64,000 nucleotides of DNA from Heyndrickxia ginsengihumi (GCF_011008565.1 NZ_JAAIWK010000003.1:148849-212848), one strand, 5' to 3'; shown: positions 18,118-27,621, numbered from the stretch's first letter. Program-made: numbers and translations. Notes: generated by a model from the sequence alone, not told the origin.

Positions 18118-18219
18118 CAAAAAGAATCCGTGAGAAAGGGGGCTAAATCACGGATTCAACAATTAGATAATTGTGTCACATAAGCGTGTATGATAATGAT
18201 AATCATTTTCATTATCTAT
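18118..18219 (-). ncRNA. Candidate Fur-regulated small RNA (FsrA-like)
   Basis: A transcript of about 100 nt is predicted from a start near 18219 to a terminator at 18157-18118. It contains a small hairpin (ACAATTA/TAATTGT, 18160-18175). The terminator stem GAATCCGTGA/TCACGGATTC has the 14-nt loop UUUAGCCCCCUUUC and is followed by TTTTTG. There is no credible ORF. The strong promoter, the Fur box at the start site and the C-rich loop resemble FsrA, the B. subtilis iron-sparing sRNA, in design. Sequence homology to FsrA was not tested. It could instead be an attenuated leader of the TPR-like gene. Confidence 0.6.
18192..18216. promoter_or_regulatory. Fur box
   Basis: GATAATGATAATCATTTTC matches 18 of 19 positions of the classical GATAATGATAATCATTATC Fur box. 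The 7-1-7 core TGATAATCATTTTCA lies at 18197-18211. It covers the predicted transcription start of the small RNA, so iron-loaded Fur should repress it. Confidence 0.85.
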
Positions 18220-18225
18220 GGTTTC

Positions 18226-18254
18226 ATTATAGTAAGTTCATATATTATAGTCAA
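18226..18254 (-). promoter_or_regulatory. Sigma-A promoter of the Fur-controlled RNA
   Basis: On the minus strand TTGACT (18254-18249), exactly 17 bases, then TATAAT (18231-18226). The -35 hexamer overlaps the TGA stop of the MFS gene. The fit to consensus is excellent. Confidence 0.85.
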
Positions 18255-19558
18255 GAAAAATTTGAAAACTTTTCACTCTTTATATGATCAGCATCACGAA
18301 CATACAATAGCACAATTGTGCCGATGATCGTTAAAATGACAAGCGAGCCAAGTGCAAGACGGCTGGCTACATTTCCAAATGAAGCAAATCCCCATGTAAT
18401 GCTTCCGTATAAGAGGGGGCCGAAAACAGCAGATACTTTCCCAGAGAATGCAAATAATCCAAAAAATTGACCTCGTTTTTGTTCAGGGGATAGGTCAATA
18501 ATAAGACTGCGTGAAGCGACCCACATAGCCCCTAAGCTAACGCCAAAAAGACTTCCTGCTATCCACATTAAGGTTTGTGAAGTAGCAATACAGGCGCAAA
18601 CTAATGCACATACCATAATCATTGCAACAAAGAGAACACTTCTTTTTCCACCTTTAGCCTTTGTAATATATCCAAAAAGGAATGAGCCAACAATACTTGA
18701 AATGGTAGAAATAAAATAAAGCAATATAAAGGTACTATTCGAAAAATGTACAATCGTTTTTGCATAAACAGCCATCATGGCAATGGCGGTTGCGATGGCA
18801 TCATTTAGGAAAAAGTAAGAGATCATAAAAATAAAGATAGATTTAAACTTTTGCATTTCTTTAAATGTCAGCCAAATATCAAAATAGCCGGAAAAGAACC
18901 TTGTTTTTGTTTGATTTAAATGCGGTTTTCCATCTTTCGTGAATAAGCAAATTGGTAATGAGAAGAGAAAGAATAATACAGCGGTTGCAATAAAGGCAAT
19001 ACCATATTGATGATGTACGAATGGATAAATTGAAAGCCCTAGTAATGTTCCCATATATCCAGTTGCAACACCGAAACCCGATACTAATGGAACTTGTGTT
19101 TTTTCTACAATATCTGCGAGCATTGCATCGTAAAATATTAAACTAGATTGATAGAAAAACTTTGCAACGACAAAAGCTAAAATGACGAAAATAAGAGAAG
19201 TGGGCAAATGCAATAAATTACCTGGGAGTGTAAATGCTGTAAAAACCCCCATTAAAAAGGTGGCCACCACACAGATAAAGGTAAAGATGATGATCCAAAT
19301 CTTTTTCTTACCTGTACGATCAATGCTAGCTCCAAAAAGTGGCGAAAAAAATACTAAGAAAATACTTGCGGCTCCATTGGCATATGAGATGAAGGTACTG
19401 GAGATTTGGTTCATTTCTTGATTTCCGCCAATTTTATCTGCCAAGAATAGCGGGAAGAAAATTGTATTGACGTTTGAAGAAAAAATCGTATTAGCGAAAT
19501 CATAAAGGGCCCAAGATAACACGGGTAATGAAAGGAACAGTTTCCAATTTGACTTCAT
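18251..19558 (-). CDS. MFS transporter, UMF1/Atg22-like family
   Basis: This 435-residue protein has 12 predicted membrane helices. The opening WALYDFANTIFSSNVNTIFFPLFLADK is diagnostic of the UMF1 group of the major facilitator superfamily. The A-loop GASIDRTGKKK is present. The substrate is unknown; these are often guessed to be efflux or vacuolar amino-acid carriers. The start is ATG 19558, since AAAGGAG lies 7 bases upstream; the frame opens at an upstream TTG that overlaps that RBS. The gene's stop overlaps the -35 of a Fur-regulated promoter. Confidence 0.83.
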   Translation of the reverse strand: MKSNWKLFLSLPVLSWALYDFANTIFSSNVNTIFFPLFLADKIGGNQEMNQISSTFISYANGAASIFLVFFSPLFGASIDRTGKKKIWIIIFTFICVVATFLMGVFTAFTLPGNLLHLPTSLIFVILAFVVAKFFYQSSLIFYDAMLADIVEKTQVPLVSGFGVATGYMGTLLGLSIYPFVHHQYGIAFIATAVLFFLFSLPICLFTKDGKPHLNQTKTRFFSGYFDIWLTFKEMQKFKSIFIFMISYFFLNDAIATAIAMMAVYAKTIVHFSNSTFILLYFISTISSIVGSFLFGYITKAKGGKRSVLFVAMIMVCALVCACIATSQTLMWIAGSLFGVSLGAMWVASRSLIIDLSPEQKRGQFFGLFAFSGKVSAVFGPLLYGSITWGFASFGNVASRLALGSLVILTIIGTIVLLYVRDADHIKSEKFSNFS

Positions 19559-19770
19559 GTCTAATCTCCTTTGCAAAAAGATCTTTGAAAAAGAAAATGT
19601 TTAACAGAAGATTTAAATGCCGTTCTTAATAATGATTTTAACAATCGGTCGTTTAAGAAATGGTTGAATATTGTATAGAAAGCAATCAATCTTGAAAAAT
19701 ATTCTTACTTGCAGAAAGGTTCATTATTAATATTAATGCAGATAATTTGCTGAAATTGATGGTAGGAGTA

Positions 19771-19823
19771 AAAAAATAAGCTCTCAAAGTCTAGGAAATA
19801 GTTGTTTCCAAAACTTTGAGAGC
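19771..19823 (-). terminator. Terminator of lutABC
   Basis: GCTCTCAAAGT and ACTTTGAGAGC arms (19780-19790 with 19813-19823) are followed on the minus strand by a TTATTTTTTTAC tract. Confidence 0.85.
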
Positions 19824-19830
19824 TAGTGAT

Positions 19831-20550
19831 TTATCGATCGTTAACAATGACATATGCCGCTTTAACAGGTCCGTGAACGCCTACAATTAGATTCATTTCA
19901 ATATCTGCAGAGTTGCTAGGTCCAGTTATAAAATTGATACAAGAAGGGAGCACTTCGCCATTTTGAATTTTTTTCCGAATTTGCAGAGCTGCCTGCGTCA
20001 TTCTTGGTACAATTGTACTTTTAGGGATAATGGCAATATAATGCTTTGGCAGAAAACTAACAGATCGTCCTTTGTCTTTACTGCTAAATAAAACAACAGT
20101 TCCTGACTCAGCTAAAGTAATATCGCTAAAGGTAATACCGATATTTGCCTGATTACAGCGCTCAATGTTTTCTTTTCCGAGTTCGGGATTCCAAACGTGT
20201 ACATCTATTTGTTTGTTTGTCCAATCTTGTTCAAGTAAGGGGGTCAGTCCATATTCGCTAAATCTTTCATCATTCCAAAGAGAGATCGGACCGCCGCCAT
20301 ATTGATTTACGACTTCATTTAATTTATCTGATAATCCTTCATTTGTTGTTTCAAAAAAATCAACGTGAATCTTTTTCGATTGTGTTTTCAGCACGTCCAA
20401 CAGTTCAGTTTGACTGGCGTTTTTTAGCACCTCATATTGAGGTTGGTATCTATAGATTGGTCGTGTAACGCCCGCTGTACGACGTGACCTTCCTAAGCTT
20501 GCTGCAATATTATCCAAAAATGTCTCGCGATTTTGAATCAACTCACTCAT
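19831..20550 (-). CDS. lutC: Lactate utilization protein LutC
   Basis: This 239-residue LUD-domain protein is the third subunit of the LutABC L-lactate oxidation complex. Recognisable segments are the N-terminal IQNRETFLDNIAASLGRSRR and the central GITFSDITLAESGTVVLFSS. The FITGPSNSADIEM block lies near the end. It has no Fe-S cysteines, as expected for LutC. ATG 20550 has AGGAGG upstream and matches the known N-terminus. The frame extends to an ATG at 20592 overlapping the lutB stop, which lacks a good RBS. LutABC converts lactate to pyruvate and supports growth and biofilm formation in B. subtilis. Confidence 0.94.
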   Translation of the reverse strand: MSELIQNRETFLDNIAASLGRSRRTAGVTRPIYRYQPQYEVLKNASQTELLDVLKTQSKKIHVDFFETTNEGLSDKLNEVVNQYGGGPISLWNDERFSEYGLTPLLEQDWTNKQIDVHVWNPELGKENIERCNQANIGITFSDITLAESGTVVLFSSKDKGRSVSFLPKHYIAIIPKSTIVPRMTQAALQIRKKIQNGEVLPSCINFITGPSNSADIEMNLIVGVHGPVKAAYVIVNDR

Positions 20551-20588
20551 GTTTTTGAATCCTCCTATCAATTGAAAGAGGGAAGCAG

Positions 20589-22058
20589 TCATACATCATG
20601 ACCAATTCCTTTATTATTAACATCTTTACCCGTACTTGAATATTTCTCTTCAGCATGATGGTCGAACCAATCACGAAATCTTTCCTTGCTTGGGGCTGGA
20701 AAATCACGAACGTCTGTCCACGCTTTTAAAGGACCAGGCCCACTGTGAATACGGTCTCCTTTTGTGAAAGGCTTCATTGCCTTTGAAGCAATTTTTGATC
20801 CGACACCATATAAGGCGTTAGAAGAGGCACCAACTCCAAATGCTTTCATCATCAATTTCTCTACAAACGGAGATTGTCCTTTTTGTTCTGCAATTACTTG
20901 GCGATGCTTACGTAACAAGTCATGAAGTGGAATTTTTACTGGACAAACTTCAGTACATGCTCCGCATAATGATGAAGCATATGGAAGTTCTTTATATTCC
21001 TCATACCCGCCTAAAAGCGGTGTTAACACGGCACCGATTGGGCCGGGATAGATGGAGCCGTAAGAGTGACCGCCGATATGTCTATATACAGGGCAAACAT
21101 TTATACAGGCAGCGCAGCGAATACATTGCAAAACAGGCTGAAATTCTGTTCCAAGTATTTTTGAACGGCCGTTATCGACAATGACAAGATGAAATTCCTC
21201 TGGACCATCAACTGAGCCTACATCTTTTGGACCGGTCAATGTAGTAATATAACTTGTTAAACTTTGACCTACTGCACTGCGTGTAAGAAGTCCGACGAGT
21301 ACTTCAAATTCTTCAAATGTCGGTACAATTCTTTCCATTCCCATAACAGTAATTTGGGTTTTTGGGAGAATTGTTACCATATCAGCATTCCCTTCATTTG
21401 TAACAAGCCCTATTGAACCGCTCTCAGCTATTGCAAAGTTGCATCCTGTTATCCCAACATCTGCTGATAAAAACTCTTTACGCAACACTTCACGAGCAAA
21501 TTGGGCAAGTTCTTCAGGTTTTTCTGATTGTTCATAGCCTAATGTTTCGTGAAACACGTCCCGTATCTGGTTTTTATTTTTATGCAAAGCAGGTGCTACA
21601 ATATGTGAAGGATGGTCATGATCAACTTGTAAAATAAATTCTCCTAAGTCAGATTCCACAACATTACATCCGGCTTTTTCAAGATACTCGTTTAAACCAA
21701 TTTCCTCTGTCACCATTGATTTTGATTTAACAACTTTCTTTGCGTTTTTTTTAATGACAACATCACGTATGTAGCTACTTGCTTCCTCTGCTGTTTGCGC
21801 AAAAAAGACATGTCCACCTCGTTTTGCTACATTATTACTTAATTGATTGAGATAATAATCGAGGTTTTCTAATACGTGCTGGCGAATTTCCTCTCCGTGT
21901 GATCTCCAATCTTCCCAATTGCCGAGCTGATCTGCAGCATTTTGCCGATTTGTTTGTAATCGTTCTTGAGCATCACGAACAGCTCCGCGCATAAATTCAT
22001 CATGAATTCCTTCGTCAACTCTTCCTTTAAATTTTTGTTCACCAATGCCTATGCCCAC
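20589..22058 (-). CDS. lutB: Lactate utilization iron-sulfur protein LutB
   Basis: This 489-residue protein combines a LUD domain (about 60-300) with a C-terminal ferredoxin-like part. The latter carries two cysteine sets, [19 protein letters not shown] and [13 protein letters not shown], for two 4Fe-4S clusters. The [23 protein letters not shown] block is shared with all LutB proteins. Translation starts at GTG 22058 with AAAAGGGG 7 bases upstream. It lies between lutA and lutC in the standard order. Because it is Fe-S-rich, its mRNA is a typical iron-sparing target; the B. subtilis counterpart is known to be repressed through FsrA. Confidence 0.95.
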   Translation of the reverse strand: MGIGIGEQKFKGRVDEGIHDEFMRGAVRDAQERLQTNRQNAADQLGNWEDWRSHGEEIRQHVLENLDYYLNQLSNNVAKRGGHVFFAQTAEEASSYIRDVVIKKNAKKVVKSKSMVTEEIGLNEYLEKAGCNVVESDLGEFILQVDHDHPSHIVAPALHKNKNQIRDVFHETLGYEQSEKPEELAQFAREVLRKEFLSADVGITGCNFAIAESGSIGLVTNEGNADMVTILPKTQITVMGMERIVPTFEEFEVLVGLLTRSAVGQSLTSYITTLTGPKDVGSVDGPEEFHLVIVDNGRSKILGTEFQPVLQCIRCAACINVCPVYRHIGGHSYGSIYPGPIGAVLTPLLGGYEEYKELPYASSLCGACTEVCPVKIPLHDLLRKHRQVIAEQKGQSPFVEKLMMKAFGVGASSNALYGVGSKIASKAMKPFTKGDRIHSGPGPLKAWTDVRDFPAPSKERFRDWFDHHAEEKYSSTGKDVNNKGIGHDV

Positions 22059-22080
22059 AATCTTACCCCTTTTCGTTAAA

Positions 22081-22803
22081 CTAATCTCTACTATTTAATA
22101 CTTCAGCAATGTGCATTACTTTAACTGATTTTCCCTGTCTTTCGATGCGACCGCCAATATTCATTAAGCAGCCACAATCACCGCCAATTAAATACTCTGC
22201 TTCTGTTTCCTCTACATGTTGAACTTTTTCATCAACCATTTGCTCTGAAATAGGTCCCATTTTTACAGCGAAAGTTCCGCCAAAGCCACAGCAAGCAGCG
22301 GCATTTGGAAGAGGAACAAATTCAAGCCCTTTAACATGTTGTAAAAGTTTCATCGGTGCATCTTTAACACCAAGCAACCGTGTCATATGACAAGATGGAT
22401 GATAGGTTGCTTTTCCTCTTAGGGAAGCGCCAACATCTTCTACTTTTAGTACATCTACAAGAAATTGTGTGAATTCATACGTTTTATCCGCAAGCGCTTT
22501 CGCTTTAGGTCCCCATTCTGGATCATCTGCAAAAACAGATGGATATTCTTTAAACATAAATGCACAAGAGCCGGAAGGGGAAACTACATAGTCCGACTGT
22601 TCAAAAGCTGTAATCATTGTTTTCATAGCAGGTTTTGAGCTTTCTACATATCCGCTATTATAGCTAGGTTGACCGCAGCAGATTTGCCCTCTTGGAAAAT
22701 CAACTTCACAGCCGAGTCTTTCTAAAACATCTACCATAGCTTTTCCAACGTCAGTTTTAAACATGTCCACGAGACAAGTTATAAATAAACTAACTTTCAA
22801 CAT
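22081..22803 (-). CDS. lutA: Lactate utilization protein LutA (CCG-domain)
   Basis: This 240-residue protein of the heterodisulfide-reductase-like family carries two cysteine-rich CCG motifs, [14 protein letters not shown] and [14 protein letters not shown], which bind an Fe-S cofactor. It is the first gene of lutABC. The start is ATG 22803, preceded by AGAAGG. A GTG two codons upstream is in frame but less likely. The promoter at 22854-22883 and a LutR operator between promoter and gene indicate repression in the absence of lactate. Confidence 0.95.
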   Translation of the reverse strand: MLKVSLFITCLVDMFKTDVGKAMVDVLERLGCEVDFPRGQICCGQPSYNSGYVESSKPAMKTMITAFEQSDYVVSPSGSCAFMFKEYPSVFADDPEWGPKAKALADKTYEFTQFLVDVLKVEDVGASLRGKATYHPSCHMTRLLGVKDAPMKLLQHVKGLEFVPLPNAAACCGFGGTFAVKMGPISEQMVDEKVQHVEETEAEYLIGGDCGCLMNIGGRIERQGKSVKVMHIAEVLNSRD

Positions 22804-22830
22804 CTTCACCTTCTTAATAGTTTGAAAGAG

Positions 22831-22841
22831 TCATCAGATGA
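22831..22841. promoter_or_regulatory. LutR operator of lutABC
   Basis: TCATCAGATGA is a perfect palindrome of the form TCATC-N-GATGA, which I recall as the LutR recognition element in B. subtilis. It lies just downstream of the predicted transcription start of lutA, where a bound repressor would block transcription. A lutR gene is present at 29548-30273. Confidence 0.75.
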
Positions 22842-22853
22842 CCTGATAAAATA

Positions 22854-22883
22854 ATTATACTCCTTCCGTCACAAAATTTTCAA
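22854..22883 (-). promoter_or_regulatory. Promoter of lutABC
   Basis: On the minus strand TTGAAA, 18 bases, then TATAAT (22859-22854). The start site would be near 22847, immediately before the LutR palindrome. Confidence 0.6.
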
Positions 22884-23570
22884 TAATTGATTGATATTAT
22901 TATAGCTATTCCAATCTATTTACCTTATAAACAACTGTATCATGATACGGAATGGATAAAGATTTTTATTTTCACTGTTCATGCACATGTACGAAGGGAT
23001 TTTGTAAAACTATTATTAAATATGGGAAAAAGATATAACGTACTAGCTTTAGAAAACATATACCTCTTTTATATTATGAAACAAGCCGAGCTTTCAGTAT
23101 GGGAAAGCGTGAGTTTAGTTTTCTAATATTTCCGATGTCTTTAAAGTGCTGTCATTGGAAGGGGAGGTCTTGCATTTAATCTGAAACAAACAGATGCAGG
23201 TGTAAAAAATGAATGATAATCTAAAGCATCTTATAGCGATTAGTTTTCGTTAAATATGATGAATAATCTAGTATTGGCCACCGAAAATTGAAAGGAGGTT
23301 TATCATTCTTTACAGAAAGAGTCCGAAAAAATTGGATAACATAAAAATGGCAACTATATAATTGGATGTCACCTTTTCTAACTTATAATATCTGAATATT
23401 AAAATAATTTGTTAAGTATCTTGACAAAACTCTTTCATTAACTGAATGAGAATGTTAAATAAATTATAACAGATTATAACCAGCTTACATTGAGTCGACC
23501 TCAAAAGCGCTATTTTCATCACACAAATTACATTTAACCGAGTCAATAACAAAAATGGAGGGGAAATCAA
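22884..23570. other. Long intergenic region upstream of the pyrimidine operon
   Basis: About 690 bases separate the lutABC promoter from the amidohydrolase gene. Open frames here are short, start with poor codons and lack RBSs. A short protein-like stretch ends at a TGA near 23212 and could be the relic of a lost gene, but I cannot name it. A TTGACA occurs at 23421, yet no good -10 follows at 16-18 bases. Confidence 0.4.
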
Positions 23571-24797
23571 ATGCAACAGCAAAAAGTTTTAATCAACTCT
23601 GATAGATTAAAAAGGACGTTGGAAAAGTTCGCGGAATTTGGACGTACAGAAAATAATGGTGTTACACGGCTATCCCTATCGAAAGAAGATGTAGCAGCTA
23701 GAGACTATTTTGTTTCGTGCTGTGAAGAAATTGGTATGACAGTAAAAATTGATGATATGGCCAATATTTATGCAACAATGCCTGGTATTGAAGACAAACC
23801 TCCACTTGTTATCGGTTCACATTTAGATTCGGTAAAGAAAGGCGGCCGCTTTGACGGAGTCTTGGGTGTCATTGCTGGTTTAGAAGTTGCCCGTACACTT
23901 TATGATCACCATATTCAGCCGAAAATTCCACTTATGATTGTCAATTTTACAAATGAGGAAGGCGCTAGATTTGATCCTGCGATGATGTGTTCAGGGGTCA
24001 TTTCTGGAAAATTTGAAAAAGCGAAAATGCTGGAAAGTAGGGACGTTGAAGGAATCACATTTGGCGAAGCGCTAACCGCCAGTGGATATGAAGGCGAAAT
24101 TGAAAATCGTTTAACAGAAGCAACGGCATTTTTAGAAATGCATATTGAACAAGGACCTGTTTTAGAGAGTGAATCATTAAAGATTGGTATCGTTGAAGGA
24201 GTAGTAGGGATGGTCAATTATGAAATTGCAGTACATGGTGAATCAGATCATGCCGGTACAACTCCGATGTGGATGAGAAAGGACGCGCTTTTTACTGCAA
24301 CGGATATTATGACTCAATTGCGTACTAAACTAAATGCGTTAGACCACGATTTAGTGTATACGATGGGAAGAATGAATGTCCATCCAAATATACACACTGT
24401 CATCCCGAATCAGGTTGTTTTTACATTAGAGGCAAGGCATAAGGACCCCGCAGTTATCAACCAAGTCGTACAAATTATTCACGAGGTACCAGAAACATTG
24501 GGAGGATGCTCAGTTTCAATGGAAAAACTATGGGGCAGAGATACGGTTATTTTTGATAAGAAATTATGTGATCAACTAGAAAAATCTGCTCGTTCACTCG
24601 GGTATTCCAATAAAAGAATGTACAGCGGTGCGGGACATGATGCACAGTTCATTTCTAGCTATCTCCCTACAGCGATGTTATTTGTTCCAAGTGTAAATGG
24701 AAAAAGTCATTGTGAGGAAGAACTGACTTCTTATGAAGAATGTGCTAATGGTGTAAATGTCATTTTAGATACAGTTCTTGCAATTTCGGAATATTGA
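23571..24797 (+). CDS. M20 Zn-amidohydrolase, probable beta-ureidopropionase
   Basis: This 408-residue cytoplasmic enzyme belongs to the hydantoinase/carbamoylase (allantoate amidohydrolase) branch of family M20. Metal-site motifs are GSHLDSVKKGGRFDG, NFTNEEGARFDP and MHIEQGPVLE. The dimerisation-lid motif GESDHAGTTPM and the C-terminal SGAGHDAQ histidine are also present. The family hydrolyses N-carbamoyl amino acids or allantoate. Because it lies directly before preT, preA and dihydropyrimidinase, N-carbamoyl-beta-alanine is the best-supported substrate, completing pyrimidine breakdown to beta-alanine, CO2 and ammonia. ATGGAGGGG precedes the ATG. The name beta-ureidopropionase is inferred from context. 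Confidence 0.85.
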   Translation: MQQQKVLINSDRLKRTLEKFAEFGRTENNGVTRLSLSKEDVAARDYFVSCCEEIGMTVKIDDMANIYATMPGIEDKPPLVIGSHLDSVKKGGRFDGVLGVIAGLEVARTLYDHHIQPKIPLMIVNFTNEEGARFDPAMMCSGVISGKFEKAKMLESRDVEGITFGEALTASGYEGEIENRLTEATAFLEMHIEQGPVLESESLKIGIVEGVVGMVNYEIAVHGESDHAGTTPMWMRKDALFTATDIMTQLRTKLNALDHDLVYTMGRMNVHPNIHTVIPNQVVFTLEARHKDPAVINQVVQIIHEVPETLGGCSVSMEKLWGRDTVIFDKKLCDQLEKSARSLGYSNKRMYSGAGHDAQFISSYLPTAMLFVPSVNGKSHCEEELTSYEECANGVNVILDTVLAISEY

Positions 24798-24988
24798 TAC
24801 ACCTTTAAAGCATTTATATGACTTTTTTCTTAACAGCATAAGGCTATGCAGACATCTTTAATAACTATAGAAAAGAATGTAATTAAAGAAATGAAACGAA
24901 GGATAATCAATTGTTGCTTTCAATGTCGCTCAACAAACGTACATCGAAAAAGATTATCGTTTTTCTAAAGAACTATGGGGGTGCTTCA

Positions 24989-26326
24989 ATGAAGTCTTCG
25001 GTAACATTGGAAGAATTACATGTCAATTTTCATGAAGTTACAAATGACTTAAGTAATAAAGAGGCGATTGATGAAGCGAACCGTTGTCTGTATTGCTATG
25101 ATGCTCCATGTACAAAGGCATGTCCTACAGGAATCGATATCCCTTCATTTATTAAAAAGATTGTTACTGGTAATTTAAAAGGATCTGCTCATGTAATCTT
25201 CGATGCAAATCCAATGGGTGCAACGTGTGCGAGAGTATGTCCGACAGAGGAGCTATGTGAAGGTGCTTGTGTATTAAATGATGTATCAATACCCGTTAAG
25301 ATTGGCGACTTGCAAAGACATGCAACAAACTGGGCAATGAATCATGACCAACTGCTTTTTACTAAAGGAGCCTCTAATGGCAGAAAAATCGCCGTTATAG
25401 GAGGTGGCCCCGCAGGATTATCAGGAGCTAGAGAGCTTGCTAGATTAGGATATGAAGTGACTGTTTTTGAGGCAAAGGAAAAAGCTGGAGGGTTAGATAC
25501 ATATGGTATCGTTCCTTTTCGTTTGCCGCAGGAAATTTCATTATGGGAAGTCGAACAAGTGAAGCAACTAGGAGTAAATATTGTAACGAATACAATTGTT
25601 GGAAAAGATATTGCAGTTCATACTCTTTATGAAAACTATGATGCCATATTGCTTGCAATTGGTATGGGAAACGTTCCGATGCTTGGTATTCCAGGTGAGG
25701 AGCTCCAAGGTGTCTATGATGCTATTAAGCTAATAGAGGAAATAAAAGACGGTGGCATTACTAGCCGCTTTGTTGGTAAGCGTGCTGCTGTAATTGGGGC
25801 GGGTAATACAGCGATTGATGCGGCGACATGCTTAAAGCGAATGGGCGCATCTGATGTAAAAATCGTATATCGCAGAAGTGAATCAGAGATGAGTGCATAT
25901 GCAAGTGAATATGAGTTTGCCAAACAGGAAGGTATTGAATTTCGCTGGTTAACTCAGCCGCAAGCGCTTATAGATGATGGTAGAGGAAACGTAGTAAAAA
26001 TGATATGTAAAAAAATGAAGTTAGGAAAAGCTGATGATACGGGGAGATACAGCTCGGAGGAGATAGAAGACTCAGACTTTTTAATGGATGTTGATATCGT
26101 AGTTAAGGCAATTGGTCAAACCCGTTATATAGATTTAATTGAAGCATTTGATGTGGAACACTATCAAGGGATCGTCAGAATTGACAAAGAAACATATCAA
26201 ACATCAAAGCAACATCTGTTTGCAGCAGGTGATGTTATTTTCGGGAAGGGGCAAGGTGATGCAATGGTTGTCAGTGCTGTTGAACAAGGGAAGAGAGCAG
26301 CCTATGCTATTCACCAGCAATTATAA
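24989..26326 (+). CDS. preT: Dihydropyrimidine dehydrogenase subunit PreT
   Basis: This 445-residue FAD and Fe-S subunit passes electrons from NAD(P)H to PreA. The N-terminus has the DPYD-type cluster cysteines CLYCYDAPCTKACP and CARVCPTEELCEGAC. An FAD-binding GGGPAGLSGARELARLGYEV and an NAD(P)-binding GAGNTAIDAATCLKRMG site follow. The MVVSAVEQGKRAAYAI end is typical of the glutamate-synthase-beta-like family. ATG 24989, with GGGGGTG upstream, is preferred; the frame is open to 24911 without an RBS. It lies 14 bases upstream of preA. Together they reduce uracil and thymine to dihydropyrimidines. Confidence 0.93.
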   Translation: MKSSVTLEELHVNFHEVTNDLSNKEAIDEANRCLYCYDAPCTKACPTGIDIPSFIKKIVTGNLKGSAHVIFDANPMGATCARVCPTEELCEGACVLNDVSIPVKIGDLQRHATNWAMNHDQLLFTKGASNGRKIAVIGGGPAGLSGARELARLGYEVTVFEAKEKAGGLDTYGIVPFRLPQEISLWEVEQVKQLGVNIVTNTIVGKDIAVHTLYENYDAILLAIGMGNVPMLGIPGEELQGVYDAIKLIEEIKDGGITSRFVGKRAAVIGAGNTAIDAATCLKRMGASDVKIVYRRSESEMSAYASEYEFAKQEGIEFRWLTQPQALIDDGRGNVVKMICKKMKLGKADDTGRYSSEEIEDSDFLMDVDIVVKAIGQTRYIDLIEAFDVEHYQGIVRIDKETYQTSKQHLFAAGDVIFGKGQGDAMVVSAVEQGKRAAYAIHQQL

Positions 26327-26340
26327 AGGGGGCGAAACGA

Positions 26341-27621
26341 ATGGCTGATTTGCGCATTAATTTTGCTGGAATCCAATCTATTAATCCTTTTTGGCTAGCA
26401 TCTGCACCACCGACAAATTCAGGTTATCAAGTGCAAAGAGCATTTGAAGCAGGTTGGGGAGGAGCTGTCTGGAAAACACTTGGTGATCCGATATTGAATG
26501 TATCGTCTCGATTTGCCTCCTTACAGCACAATGGGCAAAAAATGGCGGGCTTTAATAATATTGAATTAATTACAGATAGGCCATTAGAAATAAATCTAGA
26601 GGAAATCTATGAGACTAAAAAGAAATACCCTGAACACGTGATCATTGCTTCTTTAATGGTAGAACCAAATCAAGAAAAATGGCATGAAATCGTTAAAAAG
26701 GTTGAAGATGTTGGAGTTGATGGCTTGGAATTAAACTTTGGTTGTCCGCATGGAATGGCCGAACGCGGGATGGGGGCAGCCTCAGGGCAAGTGCCAGAAC
26801 TAGTCAAAAAACAAACATATTGGGTGAAAGAAGTAGCACAAACCCCTGTCATCGTAAAGTTAACGCCGAATATAACAGATATTACGGCAACTGCTTATGC
26901 AGCTGTGCAAGGCGGAGCTGATGCTGTCAGTATGATTAATACGATTAATAGTTTAATGGGGGTTGACCTGGATACATGGAATACAATCCCGAATGTAGCA
27001 GGAAAAGGAACGCATGGAGGCTATTGCGGGCCTGCAGTTAAACCGATTGCCTTAAATATGGTTGCTGAATGTGCACGCCAATCCGATGTGACTGTACCAA
27101 TTTCGGGAATAGGAGGTATATCCGATTGGAAAGATGTAGCCGAATTTATGCTAGTAGGAGCAACAAGTGTTCAAGTATGTACAGCAGCAATGCACCATGG
27201 ATTCAGAATTGTGGAAGACATGATTGATGGGCTGAACAGCTATCTAGATGATAAAAGAATACATTCAGTCATGGATCTTATTGGTCGATCAGTTCCAAAG
27301 TATACAGATTGGGGAGATTTAGATCTCAACTATAAGGTTGTGGCCCATATAAATGATGATTCATGCATTCACTGTAATAAATGCTATATTGCGTGCGAAG
27401 ATACATCACATCAATGCATTGATATGATAACAGCCGAAAATGGTAAGAGTGTCTTAAAAGTACGAGAAGAGGATTGTGTCGGCTGTAATCTTTGTTCGAT
27501 TGTTTGTCCGGTAGACGGTGCGATTGACATGATTGAAACCCACAGTGAAGCGCCTTTAACGTGGAATAATCGCCAAAAATTAATTAATAGTGTTTCAGCA
27601 AGTCAAATTATGATTGGCTAA
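26341..27621 (+). CDS. preA: Dihydropyrimidine dehydrogenase subunit PreA
   Basis: This 426-residue catalytic subunit combines an FMN-binding dihydroorotate-dehydrogenase-like barrel (1 to about 320) with a C-terminal ferredoxin domain. The barrel shows NPFWLASAPPTNSG, LELNFGCPHGMAERGMGAA with the catalytic-loop cysteine region, and PISGIGGISDWKD. The ferredoxin part has CIHCNKCYIAC and CVGCNLCSIVCP for two 4Fe-4S clusters. The enzyme is cytoplasmic and reduces uracil or thymine. The RBS AAAGGGGGC matches the loop of the Fur-controlled small RNA at 18134-18147 over nine bases. Confidence 0.94.
   Translation: MADLRINFAGIQSINPFWLASAPPTNSGYQVQRAFEAGWGGAVWKTLGDPILNVSSRFASLQHNGQKMAGFNNIELITDRPLEINLEEIYETKKKYPEHVIIASLMVEPNQEKWHEIVKKVEDVGVDGLELNFGCPHGMAERGMGAASGQVPELVKKQTYWVKEVAQTPVIVKLTPNITDITATAYAAVQGGADAVSMINTINSLMGVDLDTWNTIPNVAGKGTHGGYCGPAVKPIALNMVAECARQSDVTVPISGIGGISDWKDVAEFMLVGATSVQVCTAAMHHGFRIVEDMIDGLNSYLDDKRIHSVMDLIGRSVPKYTDWGDLDLNYKVVAHINDDSCIHCNKCYIACEDTSHQCIDMITAENGKSVLKVREEDCVGCNLCSIVCPVDGAIDMIETHSEAPLTWNNRQKLINSVSASQIMIG

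Noticed and set aside
22887..23126. 79-codon open frame between lutA and the pyrimidine operon
   Set aside because: It starts at TTG with no RBS, has no recognisable domain and unusual composition. It is treated as non-coding.
23421..23449. TTGACA as -35 of the pyrimidine operon
   Set aside because: The hexamer is perfect, but no acceptable -10 lies at 16-18 bases (GAATGA at 17).
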